Part shown: positions 17,677-25,834 of the stretch, one piece after another
How the letters are laid out: every line of letters starts with the position of its first letter
How positions within the stretch are numbered: the stretch's first letter is position 1
Assembly: GCA_050015095.1 (NCBI GenBank)
Contig: JBEKCC010000001.1
Location: forward strand, 558,001-622,000
Reading direction: 5' to 3'
Origin: MVRE01 sp015660965
GTDB lineage: Archaea; Halobacteriota; Methanomicrobia; Methanomicrobiales; Methanospirillaceae
Length of the DNA stretch: 64,000 nt
The notes under the pieces: generated by a model
The model's input: the letters and a program-made list of their open reading frames with translations, nothing else
Database searches by the model: none
Told to the model about the DNA's origin: nothing
Program-made: the position numbers and the translations under genes

Positions 17677-18216
17677 GTGTCTGTCGTTATTTTTGCATTA
17701 TACTGGGTTTTAAAATTTTCAAAAAAACGTGACAAAATAAGAGAAGAACCTCTTCAATCTGACGATATATTTAACCTTGTATCGCGGGTAAAATATCCCT
17801 CTCAGCCAGAAAAGCACGAGAGAGACAAATTAAAGCCAAACGGTGTTTTTCCATTACCGAGTCCAGAGCAAGATAAGAAACCAAAACCAATAGATCTCAT
17901 TAACAATCGTAAAAATATAATCGCCAGTATGCAAGCTCTTGTTGAGAAGTATTCTCTATCAGAAATTACGATTGCTACAGATGATGGGCTTGTCTTTGCG
18001 TCTTCTGCAAATCATGATGTACAAGGAGATGCAGCAAAATTCAGTCAAATTGCAAGACATCAAGAAGCACCAGATGAGACAGACGTTACCCTATTCGAAT
18101 TAAATCATAAGGATTCACATCTTATCGGGATCATTAGAACAGAAAACGAACTCCATCAGGATTGGAAAAAAGACATAAGAGAAGATACAAAAGCTATTTT
18201 ACAATGGTGGTTGTAA
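17677..18216 (+). CDS. Membrane-anchored roadblock-like protein; true start probably upstream of 17677
   Basis: The C-terminal 95 residues (MQALVEKYSLSEITIATDDG through LIGIIRTENEL) resemble a roadblock/LC7 domain. A transmembrane helix is at the N-terminus, followed by a charged linker. Starting at the GTG at 17677 gives only half a helix. The same frame is open upstream back past 17605 and would encode a complete helix (IITVVIICIIIVSVVIFALYW), but there is no ATG, GTG or TTG after the GGGGGG ribosome-binding stretch (17600-17605). A rare start such as ATT/ATC, or a sequencing error, would explain this. It lies between the DUF2226 and minD genes. Confidence 0.62.
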   Translation: MSVVIFALYWVLKFSKKRDKIREEPLQSDDIFNLVSRVKYPSQPEKHERDKLKPNGVFPLPSPEQDKKPKPIDLINNRKNIIASMQALVEKYSLSEITIATDDGLVFASSANHDVQGDAAKFSQIARHQEAPDETDVTLFELNHKDSHLIGIIRTENELHQDWKKDIREDTKAILQWWL

Positions 18217-18243
18217 CAAAATTATTAACATAAATCGATGAAT

Positions 18244-18254
18244 CTTATATAAAT
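18244..18254 (+). promoter_or_regulatory. TATA box candidate for the minD-like gene
   Basis: CTTATATAAAT lies 34-44 bp upstream of the minD ATG at 18288. Transcription would begin near 18270-18280 with a short leader; GGGTG at 18279-18283 is a possible ribosome binding site. Confidence 0.45.
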
Positions 18255-18287
18255 TTAATTAAAATTCACTTAAAATTCGGGTGCTAA

Positions 18288-19073
18288 ATGGTCAAGGTCT
18301 ATACTATTGCTTCTGGTAAAGGAGGAACTGGGAAAACCACTGTTTCTGTCAATCTTGGAACGATGCTCTCGCAATTAGGGAAAGAAACTGTCCTTATGGA
18401 TGCAGATATCGGTATGGCAAATGTAGGACTCCTCCTTGGCCTTCAAGATGCACCAATAACTCTCCATGAGATTCTTGCTGGGAAAGGAAGCTTAAAAGAA
18501 GCAATATATGAAGGACCTTCAGGACTTAAAGTCATTCCTAGTGGACTATCATTGCAAGGGTTCCAACAGGCGGATCCAGAACGGATTCGTGACGTAATGA
18601 CGGAGATCATCAAACAGTGCGAATTTTTATTAATTGACGCTCCTGCAGGAATTAGTAAAGACGGTGTCGTACCACTTGCCATTGCAGATGAGGTTATTCT
18701 CGTTGTAAACGCAGAACTGTCATCGATAGTTGATGCACTTAAAACCAAGATTCTTACAGAAGTTGTCGGTGGTGCAGTCTTGGGATCTATTATCAATCGT
18801 GTCGATCAAGATAAAGTCGACATTATCACAAAGAAAATGGAAAAAGTTCTTGGGGTGAAAGTAATTGGTATCGTTCCTGAGGATACCAATGTTCGTAGAG
18901 CTGCAGCAGCAAAGACACCTATCGTTATAAAATATCCAACCTCTCCAGCGTCACTTGCATTCAAACGTATCGCCTCGGATCTTATTGGCGTTGCTTATAA
19001 AGAAGAAAAAGGTGCAGTCCAAAAAGAAGGATTTATTGACCGATTTTCTAAGGCCCTTTTCAAGAGGAAGTAG
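18288..19073 (+). CDS. MinD/ParA-type ATPase
   Basis: The 261-residue protein has the deviant Walker A motif GKGGTGKTT (9-17), switch region MDADIGMANVGLLLGL, and DAPAGI, as in MinD. The C-terminus (FIDRFSKALFKRK) is an amphipathic, basic stretch that can act as a membrane-targeting sequence, as in bacterial MinD. Such ATPases cycle on and off the membrane and position protein complexes. Being next to the pilus and roadblock genes rather than a cell-division locus suggests it places the pilus-like machine; this is inference. Confidence 0.85.
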   Translation: MVKVYTIASGKGGTGKTTVSVNLGTMLSQLGKETVLMDADIGMANVGLLLGLQDAPITLHEILAGKGSLKEAIYEGPSGLKVIPSGLSLQGFQQADPERIRDVMTEIIKQCEFLLIDAPAGISKDGVVPLAIADEVILVVNAELSSIVDALKTKILTEVVGGAVLGSIINRVDQDKVDIITKKMEKVLGVKVIGIVPEDTNVRRAAAAKTPIVIKYPTSPASLAFKRIASDLIGVAYKEEKGAVQKEGFIDRFSKALFKRK

Positions 19074-19078
19074 ATACT

Positions 19079-19507
19079 ATGGCGGGAAAAAAATCTAGTT
19101 TTTTAACTGTTCAATGGAGGGAATATCTTGAAGTATCTCAAAAAGAGCGATTCAAAAAATATTCTGAGAAACAGAGAAACCATTATGATGCAGGAATTAT
19201 CGAGCAAGCTTCCCTTGCTATTGATGATCTTTTACTCATCACCAAGCAATGTGATGAAGAGATCCTTAAGAATATTTTTTCAAAAGACATAATTACAGAG
19301 TTACTTGATAACTTAATGGATCGTATTGGTATGGACGAGGTAAATCATGATCAGCTTTATTATGAGATTCCTGTCAAAGCAATCGAGCACCGAATCCGTG
19401 AAAAATATTTAGAACATAAACGGTTCTTCAAACTTGAGGAATCAGAATTTCCACTTCTCCCAAGTAAACCTGGATACCGCGATGTTAAGGATTACATGCG
19501 AAAATAA
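19079..19507 (+). CDS. Uncharacterised helical protein downstream of minD
   Basis: The 142-residue protein is mostly helical, highly charged and without a signal peptide or membrane segment. I do not recognise a family. It starts 5 bp after the minD stop, so the two are probably translated together, and it may be a partner of the ATPase. Motifs such as HYDAGIIEQASLAIDDLLL suggest a helical bundle. The right end of the pilus/roadblock locus is here; the AT-rich island starts soon after. Confidence 0.6.
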   Translation: MAGKKSSFLTVQWREYLEVSQKERFKKYSEKQRNHYDAGIIEQASLAIDDLLLITKQCDEEILKNIFSKDIITELLDNLMDRIGMDEVNHDQLYYEIPVKAIEHRIREKYLEHKRFFKLEESEFPLLPSKPGYRDVKDYMRK

Positions 19508-19605
19508 TTTTTTTAATTGCTAAGAATGTATTATTATTCCCTTTCATTTTGTAAATCTCTTAATTTTATTTATCAACATAACAATTTTGCTTAATTGCAA
19601 AATAT

Positions 19606-19637
19606 TAGTTGTGGTGTAAAGTAACATCGTGACCCTT
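19606..19637 (+). promoter_or_regulatory. Operator-like motif upstream of the MmeI-like gene, copy 1
   Basis: The sequence TAGTTGTGGTGTAAAGTAAC (19606-19625) continuing to 19637 matches, in inverted orientation, 25469-25500 upstream of the XRE-ImmA gene at 27 of 32 positions; the core TGTAAAGTRACATCGTGACY is 18 of 20 or better. It runs directly into a TATA-like stretch (19638-19650, TTTATTTAAAATAG region), which places it where a BRE/TATA repressor would act. It contains a GTAAC-ATC-GTGAC partial direct repeat. Confidence 0.6.
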
Positions 19638-19685
19638 TTATTTAAAATAGGTCTATAATCTTTAACAGACATTTCATTAATTAAC

Positions 19686-22415
19686 ATGCCATTGTCTTGG
19701 AATGAAATTATAGATCGCGCTATAAAATTCTCTCATGATTGGAAAGATACAACATCGGAAAAAGCAGAAGCACAAACTTTCTGGAATGAATTTTTACATA
19801 TTTTTGGTATTGAAAGAAGACGAGTTGCTGTTTATGAGAAAGAGGTAGAAAAGTTAGGGGATAAAAAAGGATCTATCGATCTTTTTTGGAAAGGAACTTT
19901 ACTTGTTGAACATAAATCCAAAGGTCAAAGCTTAGATAAAGCTGAATATCAAGCCTTAGATTATTTTCAAGGTTTAGAAGATAATGAATTACCACGATAT
20001 GTTATAGTATGTGATTTTAGTAGATTTCGTCTATATGACATAGATGATGATATTCATCATGATTTTAATTTAAGTGCTCTTGTTGATAACCTCAATTTGT
20101 TTGATTTTATACGTGGGTTCACAAAAAAATCCTATAAAGATGAAGATCCTGTCAACATTGAAGCCGCCGAATTAATGGGAAAATTACACGACTCATTAAA
20201 AGAGAATGGATATAGCGGGCATCCGCTTGAAATGTTACTTGTTCGGTTAATGTTTTGTTTTTTTGCTGACGATACTGGTATATTTCTCCCTAAAGCACAT
20301 TTTAGTTATTGTATTGAGACAAAAACCAAAGACGATGGAACCGATACAGGATTATATTTAAATCAAATTTTTGAGATTTTAAATACACCAGAGGAGAGAA
20401 GACAAACAAATCTGGATGAAGATTTCAAAATTTTTCCATATATTAATGGCACACTTTTTAATGAAATATTTCCATCGCCTTCATTCAATACTAAAACGCG
20501 AAAAATTCTACTCAAATGTTGTTATTTTGATTGGAGCAAAGTGTCCCCCGCGATATTTGGTTCGATGTTTCAATCTGTGATGAATCCTAAAATGAGAAGG
20601 AATCTTGGTGCTCATTATACGTCTGAAAAAAATATCTTAAAAACAGTAAACGCACTTTTTTTAGAGGATTTGTGGAAAAATTTTGAATCAAATAAGCACA
20701 ATAAACTCAATCTCGAAATCTTACTTTATGATATTGGAAAAATGAAATTTTTAGATCCTGCTTGTGGTTGTGGAACTTTTTTAGTAATATCTTATCGTGA
20801 ATTACGCCGGTTAGAGATACAAATCCATAAACAGTTAAGGTATTTAGAGGGAATGCACGATCAAAAAGTTTTGGATGTTGAGATGTTTAATCGAGACATC
20901 AACGTCGATTCAATGTATGGGATTGAAATTGAAGAATTTCCAGCTAGAATTGCTCAGGTTGCATTATGGCTTGTTGATCATCAGATGAATAGGGAATTGT
21001 CGGCTGAATTTGGATTGTATTATGTTCGTCTTCCACTAACAATAGCACCACACATCTGTGTTAAAAATGCTCTTGATATAAATTGGGAGATAATAGTCCC
21101 AAAAAATGAAGTAAGCTATATTTTGGGCAACCCGCCCTATTCTGGTTATCATCTTCAATCTGATGCTCAAAAAATAGATATGAAACGTGTTTTCTCTGGA
21201 AAAATTCTTGGATATGGGAAATTGGATTATGTTTGTGCTTGGTATCAAAAAGCATTGGAATACATTAGAGATACAAATATTGAAGTTGCTTTTGTCTCGA
21301 CAAATTCAATAACTCAAGGAGAACAAGTAGGTATTTTGTGGGAGTATTTGATCCAAAATGGAATACGAATAAATTTTGCCCATAGAACCTTTGATTGGTC
21401 AAACCAAGCAAAAGGCAATGCAGCAGTTTATGTTGTTATAATCGGTTTTGCAATGTTCGACCGAAAGAAAAAATATCTTTATGATTATAGCGATCCTTTT
21501 GGTGACCCCTTTGAAATTGATGCAAAAAATATTAATCCGTATTTAATTGATTACTCAAATCTTATCATAAAAACAAGAAAAAAGCCAATATCAGATGTTC
21601 CAATAATCAAAAAGGGTAATATTCCAGTCGATGATGGCAAGTTATTAATGACCGATGAAGAACGAGAAGAATATCTTATTAAAGAGAGGGGGGGAGAGAA
21701 ATTCATTAGACCGTTAGCAAGCGCAAAGGAGTTTCTTCATTCAATACCTCGCTGGTGTTTTTGGCTCGTGGATGCTTCACCATCAGAATTAAAAAGACTG
21801 CCCGTACTTTTAAAGAGACTTGACGACGTAAAAAAATTTAGATCGGCAAGTAAAAAACAAGCTACAAAAGAAATCGCAAATACCCCTATGTTATTTGGAG
21901 AAATTCGTCAACCTCAAAGCAATTTTATTTTAATTCCTCTTCACTCATCAGAGAATAGAAGATACATCCCGATAGCATATTTACCACCACGTTTTATCGT
22001 ACATAACTCCTGTGCATTTATTGAAAACGCGAAACTATTCCATTTTGGCATACTTTCTTCTTCTATGCATATGGCTTGGGTAAGACAAGTCTGCGGAAGA
22101 CTAGAGAGCCGATACAGATATTCAAACGATATCGTATACAATAATTTTCCATGGCCAAAAAATCTCTCAGCAAAACAAATACAAGAAGTGGTAGATAATG
22201 TTAGACGAGTATTAGAAGTTCGAGAAATTTATACCGATTCTTCTCTTGCGGATCTCTATGATCCCCTTACAATGCCAAAACGACTAATCGATGCTCATGC
22301 ATCTCTTGATCGAGCTGTTGAACGGTGTTACCGTTCTCAACCATTTACTAGCGATCTTGAAAGGTTAAAATTTTTATTTGAACTTTATGAAGTATATACG
22401 CAAAACAACAATTGA
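19686..22415 (+). CDS. MmeI-like type IIL restriction-modification enzyme
   Basis: The 909-residue protein is close to MmeI in length (about 919). In order: an N-terminal nuclease domain with D65, E75 and K77 (GSIDLFWKG...VEHKSKG, a D-ExK site), a helical connector with FCFFADDTGIF (MmeI spacer), a methyltransferase domain with motif I FLDPACGCGTFL (about 356-367) and motif IV GNPPYS (about 481), a target-recognition region and a C-terminal segment ending in FLFELYEVY. Type IIL enzymes cut away from the site and methylate one strand. The gene is AT-rich compared with its neighbours. It is preceded by the shared 32-bp motif, and its stop abuts the IS. Confidence 0.88.
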   Translation: MPLSWNEIIDRAIKFSHDWKDTTSEKAEAQTFWNEFLHIFGIERRRVAVYEKEVEKLGDKKGSIDLFWKGTLLVEHKSKGQSLDKAEYQALDYFQGLEDNELPRYVIVCDFSRFRLYDIDDDIHHDFNLSALVDNLNLFDFIRGFTKKSYKDEDPVNIEAAELMGKLHDSLKENGYSGHPLEMLLVRLMFCFFADDTGIFLPKAHFSYCIETKTKDDGTDTGLYLNQIFEILNTPEERRQTNLDEDFKIFPYINGTLFNEIFPSPSFNTKTRKILLKCCYFDWSKVSPAIFGSMFQSVMNPKMRRNLGAHYTSEKNILKTVNALFLEDLWKNFESNKHNKLNLEILLYDIGKMKFLDPACGCGTFLVISYRELRRLEIQIHKQLRYLEGMHDQKVLDVEMFNRDINVDSMYGIEIEEFPARIAQVALWLVDHQMNRELSAEFGLYYVRLPLTIAPHICVKNALDINWEIIVPKNEVSYILGNPPYSGYHLQSDAQKIDMKRVFSGKILGYGKLDYVCAWYQKALEYIRDTNIEVAFVSTNSITQGEQVGILWEYLIQNGIRINFAHRTFDWSNQAKGNAAVYVVIIGFAMFDRKKKYLYDYSDPFGDPFEIDAKNINPYLIDYSNLIIKTRKKPISDVPIIKKGNIPVDDGKLLMTDEEREEYLIKERGGEKFIRPLASAKEFLHSIPRWCFWLVDASPSELKRLPVLLKRLDDVKKFRSASKKQATKEIANTPMLFGEIRQPQSNFILIPLHSSENRRYIPIAYLPPRFIVHNSCAFIENAKLFHFGILSSSMHMAWVRQVCGRLESRYRYSNDIVYNNFPWPKNLSAKQIQEVVDNVRRVLEVREIYTDSSLADLYDPLTMPKRLIDAHASLDRAVERCYRSQPFTSDLERLKFLFELYEVYTQNNN

Positions 22416-22416
22416 A

Positions 22417-22581
22417 TTATTTTTCTTTCTCATTTTCAACAGGATCTAAAAGAAGAATCTTCACACGTTTACCCGTCCACGATACTGGGAGATACACGCC
22501 GCCGGACGTTCCACGGGCTTTAACAATTCGTTCAATTACTTCATAGGCTTGCGTCTGTATGTTCATTGCATCCGATGTCAT
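22417..22581 (-). CDS. DUF2080 family transposase-associated protein
   Basis: The 54-residue reading frame, read from the ATG at 22581, gives MTSDAMNIQTQAYEVIERIV, then KARGTSGGVYLPVSWTGKRV and KILLLDP. This is the short DUF2080 protein that often accompanies transposases in methanogen IS elements. It is too short for many gene finders. It lies divergent from the transposase gene, with about 160 bp between their starts, and ends 2 bp from the MmeI-like stop. Its role (an accessory or regulator of transposition) is not established. Confidence 0.75.
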   Translation of the reverse strand: MTSDAMNIQTQAYEVIERIVKARGTSGGVYLPVSWTGKRVKILLLDPVENEKEK

Positions 22582-22694
22582 ATGATGTATGCTTTATCAC
22601 CATTCTATAAATATTTTATCAATACATCATCAACATAAAACATCTGTTTTATAGATATATTTAAGTAGTAATAGATATAATATAGATATGTGGA

Positions 22695-22730
22695 AGAACG
22701 GGTTGGATCGACCAAGATGGAACCCGTTCT
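22695..22730 (+). promoter_or_regulatory. Hairpin in transposase leader
   Basis: AGAACGGGTT (22695-22704) pairs exactly with AACCCGTTCT (22721-22730) around a 16-nt loop. The ribosome binding site GGAGGT (22732-22737) follows directly, so the hairpin could limit access to it and keep transposase expression low. Confidence 0.5.
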
Positions 22731-22744
22731 AGGAGGTCACAAAC

Positions 22745-23719
22745 ATGGAAGTCGCAACGCTCCCAAACAACATCTACAATCCGGTTGGAATAAATGTTTC
22801 CCTACAGCCATTTAATGACTTGTTCCGCTATGAAACCATCTACCGGAATTCAAATAATGGGTTCGCTCTTGAGTTCCGTAAACAGATGATCACGCTCTAC
22901 GATGCCGGTCATACTCAGAAAGAGATTTCTGAAATGCTGAACTGTTCTATCTCTGTCGTGAAGAAATGGTTAAGGAGATACAGAACTGGCGATCACATAA
23001 GCGATAAGTCACGTGCTCCCTTTAACCGCGATGTAAAGAACACTCAATTCAATCAGCATGTCGTTAAAGAGATCCTTGATAAGTTCCCGTTCTACGGGTC
23101 GCGCAGGATTGCTCATGAGATTGAGAAGGAAATCGGTGTAAAAGTTTCTCATATGACTGTCTCACAGATGATGAAGGATATAGCACCAAAGAAAGAAGTT
23201 GTAATTCCTGAGAGAATCGAAGTTGATGAAGTTGATGCAGTATGGCATATGGATATGACCCAGATGAGGATTGCAAAGGGTCGCAAGCAGTTTATCTTCG
23301 CAATCATTGACGCTTGCACTCGCAGGGTAATGGCAATCAAGAGCTATGACCATGCAACCGCAAACTCAGCTGTGGATTGCCTGTGCTCAGCTCTCGATAA
23401 CAACGGTGGAAAGAAACCAAGGATGCTCTACACCGACAATGGGAGAATGTTCATTTCAAGAGTCTTTGAGGGTTTTTTAAAAGAGAGACTCGTTTTTCAC
23501 CACAGGACGGATAAGGGAAGCCCGTGGCAGAACGGAAAGGTTGAGAGGTTATTTGGTACTCTATTCAAGGAGTGGATTGCATACCGGAGATACATGATCC
23601 CCGAATCACTTTTAGAGAGTCTTGGTGAATTCCAGAATTGGTATAACAATAAGAGGGAAATCCAGAAACTTGGATACAAGACTCCAATGCAGATTATGAA
23701 GAAAAAATCCTCTTTTTAA
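22745..23719 (+). CDS. IS481-like DDE transposase
   Basis: The 324-residue protein has a helix-turn-helix region (about 44-80, MITLYDAGHTQKEISEMLN), a second winged region, and an integrase core with the catalytic triad D170 (HMDMTQ), D231 (YTDNG) and E267 (WQNGKVERL), the last two separated by 35 residues (DD35E). This matches IS481/IS3-like transposases that move IS elements by cut-and-paste or copy-out. The gene is intact, so the element may be active. GGAGGT is 6 bp upstream of the ATG. Its stop overlaps the convergent DUF4411 gene by 4 bp. Confidence 0.9.
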   Translation: MEVATLPNNIYNPVGINVSLQPFNDLFRYETIYRNSNNGFALEFRKQMITLYDAGHTQKEISEMLNCSISVVKKWLRRYRTGDHISDKSRAPFNRDVKNTQFNQHVVKEILDKFPFYGSRRIAHEIEKEIGVKVSHMTVSQMMKDIAPKKEVVIPERIEVDEVDAVWHMDMTQMRIAKGRKQFIFAIIDACTRRVMAIKSYDHATANSAVDCLCSALDNNGGKKPRMLYTDNGRMFISRVFEGFLKERLVFHHRTDKGSPWQNGKVERLFGTLFKEWIAYRRYMIPESLLESLGEFQNWYNNKREIQKLGYKTPMQIMKKKSSF

Positions 23720-24225
23720 AAAAACCAATTATTCTCTTGTATTATTATTGGAACTGAAATCCATTCCATCTTATAAAAATTACATGCATCTGGTATTTTT
23801 TGTTCATTGTTCTTTTCACCGGGACTCTCCTCAGTAACAACAACCGGAGATACCGGATACATTTTAACTTGATCACCATCTCTTATATCCAGTGCACATG
23901 CAATCACGTATGGATCTGCTTTTGTTTTGAGGGCATTTGGTTTGCACATACTACGAAATCTTATTACCATTTCGCTTACTTTTTTACTGGAATATGACGT
24001 TGCTTTTGCGTATATTCTGGCTTTATTTTTCTCCATCCACCTATACAAATTATCATCTTTCCTCTTAATTTCAATAAATACCTCCTCAGGAGATTTTATT
24101 TGGTCGTTAGATATCAATTTATCAAAATTATTCCAAAACGTAACAAAATGCTTTCGTAAATAATATTTTTCCATAGCGATTAGTGAACTCGAATCCATTA
24201 CATAAATACGACTTAGTTCTGTCAT
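23716..24225 (-). CDS. DUF4411 family PIN-like protein
   Basis: The 169-residue protein starts with YVMDSSSLIAM, a PIN-like first acidic strand (Asp11), and carries KADPYVIACALDIRDGD, which fits the conserved A-D-P-x-V-I segment of the DUF4411 family. PIN-like proteins are RNases, often toxins. It lies 8 bp downstream of the XRE-ImmA gene in the same direction, so the two form a unit. The last few codons overlap the transposase stop, so the IS may have altered its C-terminus. Confidence 0.7.
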   Translation of the reverse strand: MTELSRIYVMDSSSLIAMEKYYLRKHFVTFWNNFDKLISNDQIKSPEEVFIEIKRKDDNLYRWMEKNKARIYAKATSYSSKKVSEMVIRFRSMCKPNALKTKADPYVIACALDIRDGDQVKMYPVSPVVVTEESPGEKNNEQKIPDACNFYKMEWISVPIIIQENNWFF

Positions 24226-24233
24226 TTATAATA

Positions 24234-25406
24234 TCACAACAATTTTTGTAAATTATCGATACTTTTCAATTTTATCTCTAAATAATCAAGAGCAGTACTA
24301 TCAGTTATGCGGTTATTGGCAATGTTCTGCAAAACAAGAGAACAAAACAACTTCCCCTTTTGTCTTAATGCTTTTCTCTCTGGAAATTCCCCACCACCAC
24401 CATCTTCGTCTGTTTTATTTAATGAATCTGCACGTTGTAATGCATCAATGATCAATTTGTATTCATCATCCAAAATTAAATTGTAAATACGAAGACGTGT
24501 TGCAACCATAGATTTACTGACTTTAAATTGATTTGACAATTTTGTTATATTTTTCATATTTATTGGGAAGATATCTTCTGGAATATTCTCTTTCGGTAAT
24601 AGAAAAGCCCCCGCAAAATTATCACACCAATCTTCAATTTTTTCAATATGCGTAGTTGGATTCGTAATACTCATCATAGGGAGACAAAGCGCTGATATAC
24701 CTAATAAAATATGGGCATATTCGTGGAATAACGTAAATATGCGAGCTTGCGGGATTTCTGAGGAATTTATTACGATTGTATATGGTTCAAAATCTTGAAG
24801 AGTGAATCCCCTTAAATTACCGTCGTCCATTGGGAAACTAAAAACACAGATATTTTTTTGCTCAAATACCTCTATCCACTTTTTAAGAGCGGTACGTTCA
24901 TCTTCCCAATTCAATTGATCATTTATTGTAATCCCGAAATTTTCTCTCTCAATCTTGGCGATCTTTTCCGATTTTTCATTTGGGTTATATCTATCAATAA
25001 TTGGTTTTGTATTTTTACCTGTATTTGTCATCATTTCTTTGCATACTTCTTGAAAATATTGCGCTTTTCTTATCGTAAAACGCATTTCTTTTGTTAATCC
25101 CTCATCCCTTTTTCCAAATCTTCGATAATCAGGAGGCCTCTCTCTCTCTTCAAGTTTTTCCGGTAAATAAAAAGCTGTTAATGGTCTTTTAAATGCTTTA
25201 GAGAGCTCTCTTAGTTGGTTAAGTGTTGGTTTTTTATGACCGCTCTCCCATTGAGAAATCAAGTTTATAGAAATATTAAGACGTCTACCAATTTCATTTT
25301 GTGTCCATCCAGAATCCTCTCTTAACCATTTCATTACTGAGGGGTTTATTTCAACATAGATGGGAGCATCACTCATAATAATATAAGGGGTATCTATACC
25401 ATTCAT
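24234..25406 (-). CDS. XRE helix-turn-helix protein fused to ImmA/IrrE metallopeptidase
   Basis: The protein has an XRE HTH domain (about residues 25-80 from the chosen start; WTQNEIGRRLNISINLISQW) and an ImmA/IrrE zinc-protease domain with the LFHEYAHILLG motif. It therefore combines a DNA-binding regulator with a protease, as in anti-repressor systems and antitoxins that become degraded. The frame is open to an ATG at 25451, but this lies only 17 bp from the operator-like motif and would precede the expected transcript start. The next ATG at 25406 is preferred; one at 25376 is also possible. The DUF4411 partner follows. Confidence 0.8.
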   Translation of the reverse strand: MNGIDTPYIIMSDAPIYVEINPSVMKWLREDSGWTQNEIGRRLNISINLISQWESGHKKPTLNQLRELSKAFKRPLTAFYLPEKLEERERPPDYRRFGKRDEGLTKEMRFTIRKAQYFQEVCKEMMTNTGKNTKPIIDRYNPNEKSEKIAKIERENFGITINDQLNWEDERTALKKWIEVFEQKNICVFSFPMDDGNLRGFTLQDFEPYTIVINSSEIPQARIFTLFHEYAHILLGISALCLPMMSITNPTTHIEKIEDWCDNFAGAFLLPKENIPEDIFPINMKNITKLSNQFKVSKSMVATRLRIYNLILDDEYKLIIDALQRADSLNKTDEDGGGGEFPERKALRQKGKLFCSLVLQNIANNRITDSTALDYLEIKLKSIDNLQKLL

Positions 25407-25468
25407 TGTGTTATTTTTTTCGTTTTTGTCATCAACTTTAAATCGGATCATAAAAGAAATCTTATTTT

Positions 25469-25500
25469 AAGAGTCACGATGTCACTTTACAGTACAATTA
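25469..25500 (-). promoter_or_regulatory. Operator-like motif upstream of XRE-ImmA gene, copy 2
   Basis: On the minus strand this reads TAATTGTACTGTAAAGTGAC and so on for 32 bp, matching the motif at 19606-19637 at 27 positions. It carries a GTGAC-ATC-GTGAC direct repeat and is followed by a TTAAAATAAG TATA-like element (about 25461-25470). The most economical reading is that the XRE protein binds both copies. Confidence 0.6.
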
Positions 25501-25555
25501 GTCAAAGGTTAAAATAGATGTGATTCACTTTTGGCACGATAACAAAAAAGAACGT

Positions 25556-25834
25556 TTATTCCTCTCCTTTATCGATACCACTATTTAAAAACAAGTATAA
25601 AGCGGCGACTACCAAAATGTAGCCTGAAGTTCGAGCAGTGATCATAGCAAATTCCCAAGTTGTTCCCAGCCCAAACAGAGTGTAGATATGGGAAATGCCA
25701 AAAAGTCCGAAGGCAATACCGATAAGTAATGCACCCATCGCGTCCTTTTTCGTGTAGACAAGTACTCCCAGAAGTACGATAATAACGCAAAGCACTAAAT
25801 TGAGAAGAGTGACCATATCCGAGACGAATACCAT
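25556..25834 (-). CDS. Small three-helix membrane protein, unknown
   Basis: The 92-residue protein has three hydrophobic helices: VTLLNLVLCVIIVLLGVLVY, GALLIGIAFGLFGISHIYTL and GYILVVAALYLFLN. No family is recognised. The ATG at 25834 has GGGG in its leader (25844-25848). The frame is open further upstream only from a TTG. Confidence 0.5.
   Translation of the reverse strand: MVFVSDMVTLLNLVLCVIIVLLGVLVYTKKDAMGALLIGIAFGLFGISHIYTLFGLGTTWEFAMITARTSGYILVVAALYLFLNSGIDKGEE

Larger units (their letters stand above)
22417..23719 (+). mobile_element. Insertion sequence with DUF2080 and DDE transposase
   Basis: The span covers the DUF2080 gene (minus strand) and the IS481-like transposase (plus strand), which appear to be one IS inserted between the convergent MmeI-like and DUF4411 genes. 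Terminal inverted repeats and target duplications could not be found by eye. The element ends are therefore not known, and the limits given are those of the two genes. Confidence 0.55.

Noticed and set aside
19606..25500. Terminal inverted repeats of a single large transposon
   Set aside because: The 32-bp motifs sit exactly at promoter positions and no target duplication is seen outside them; kept only as an alternative.
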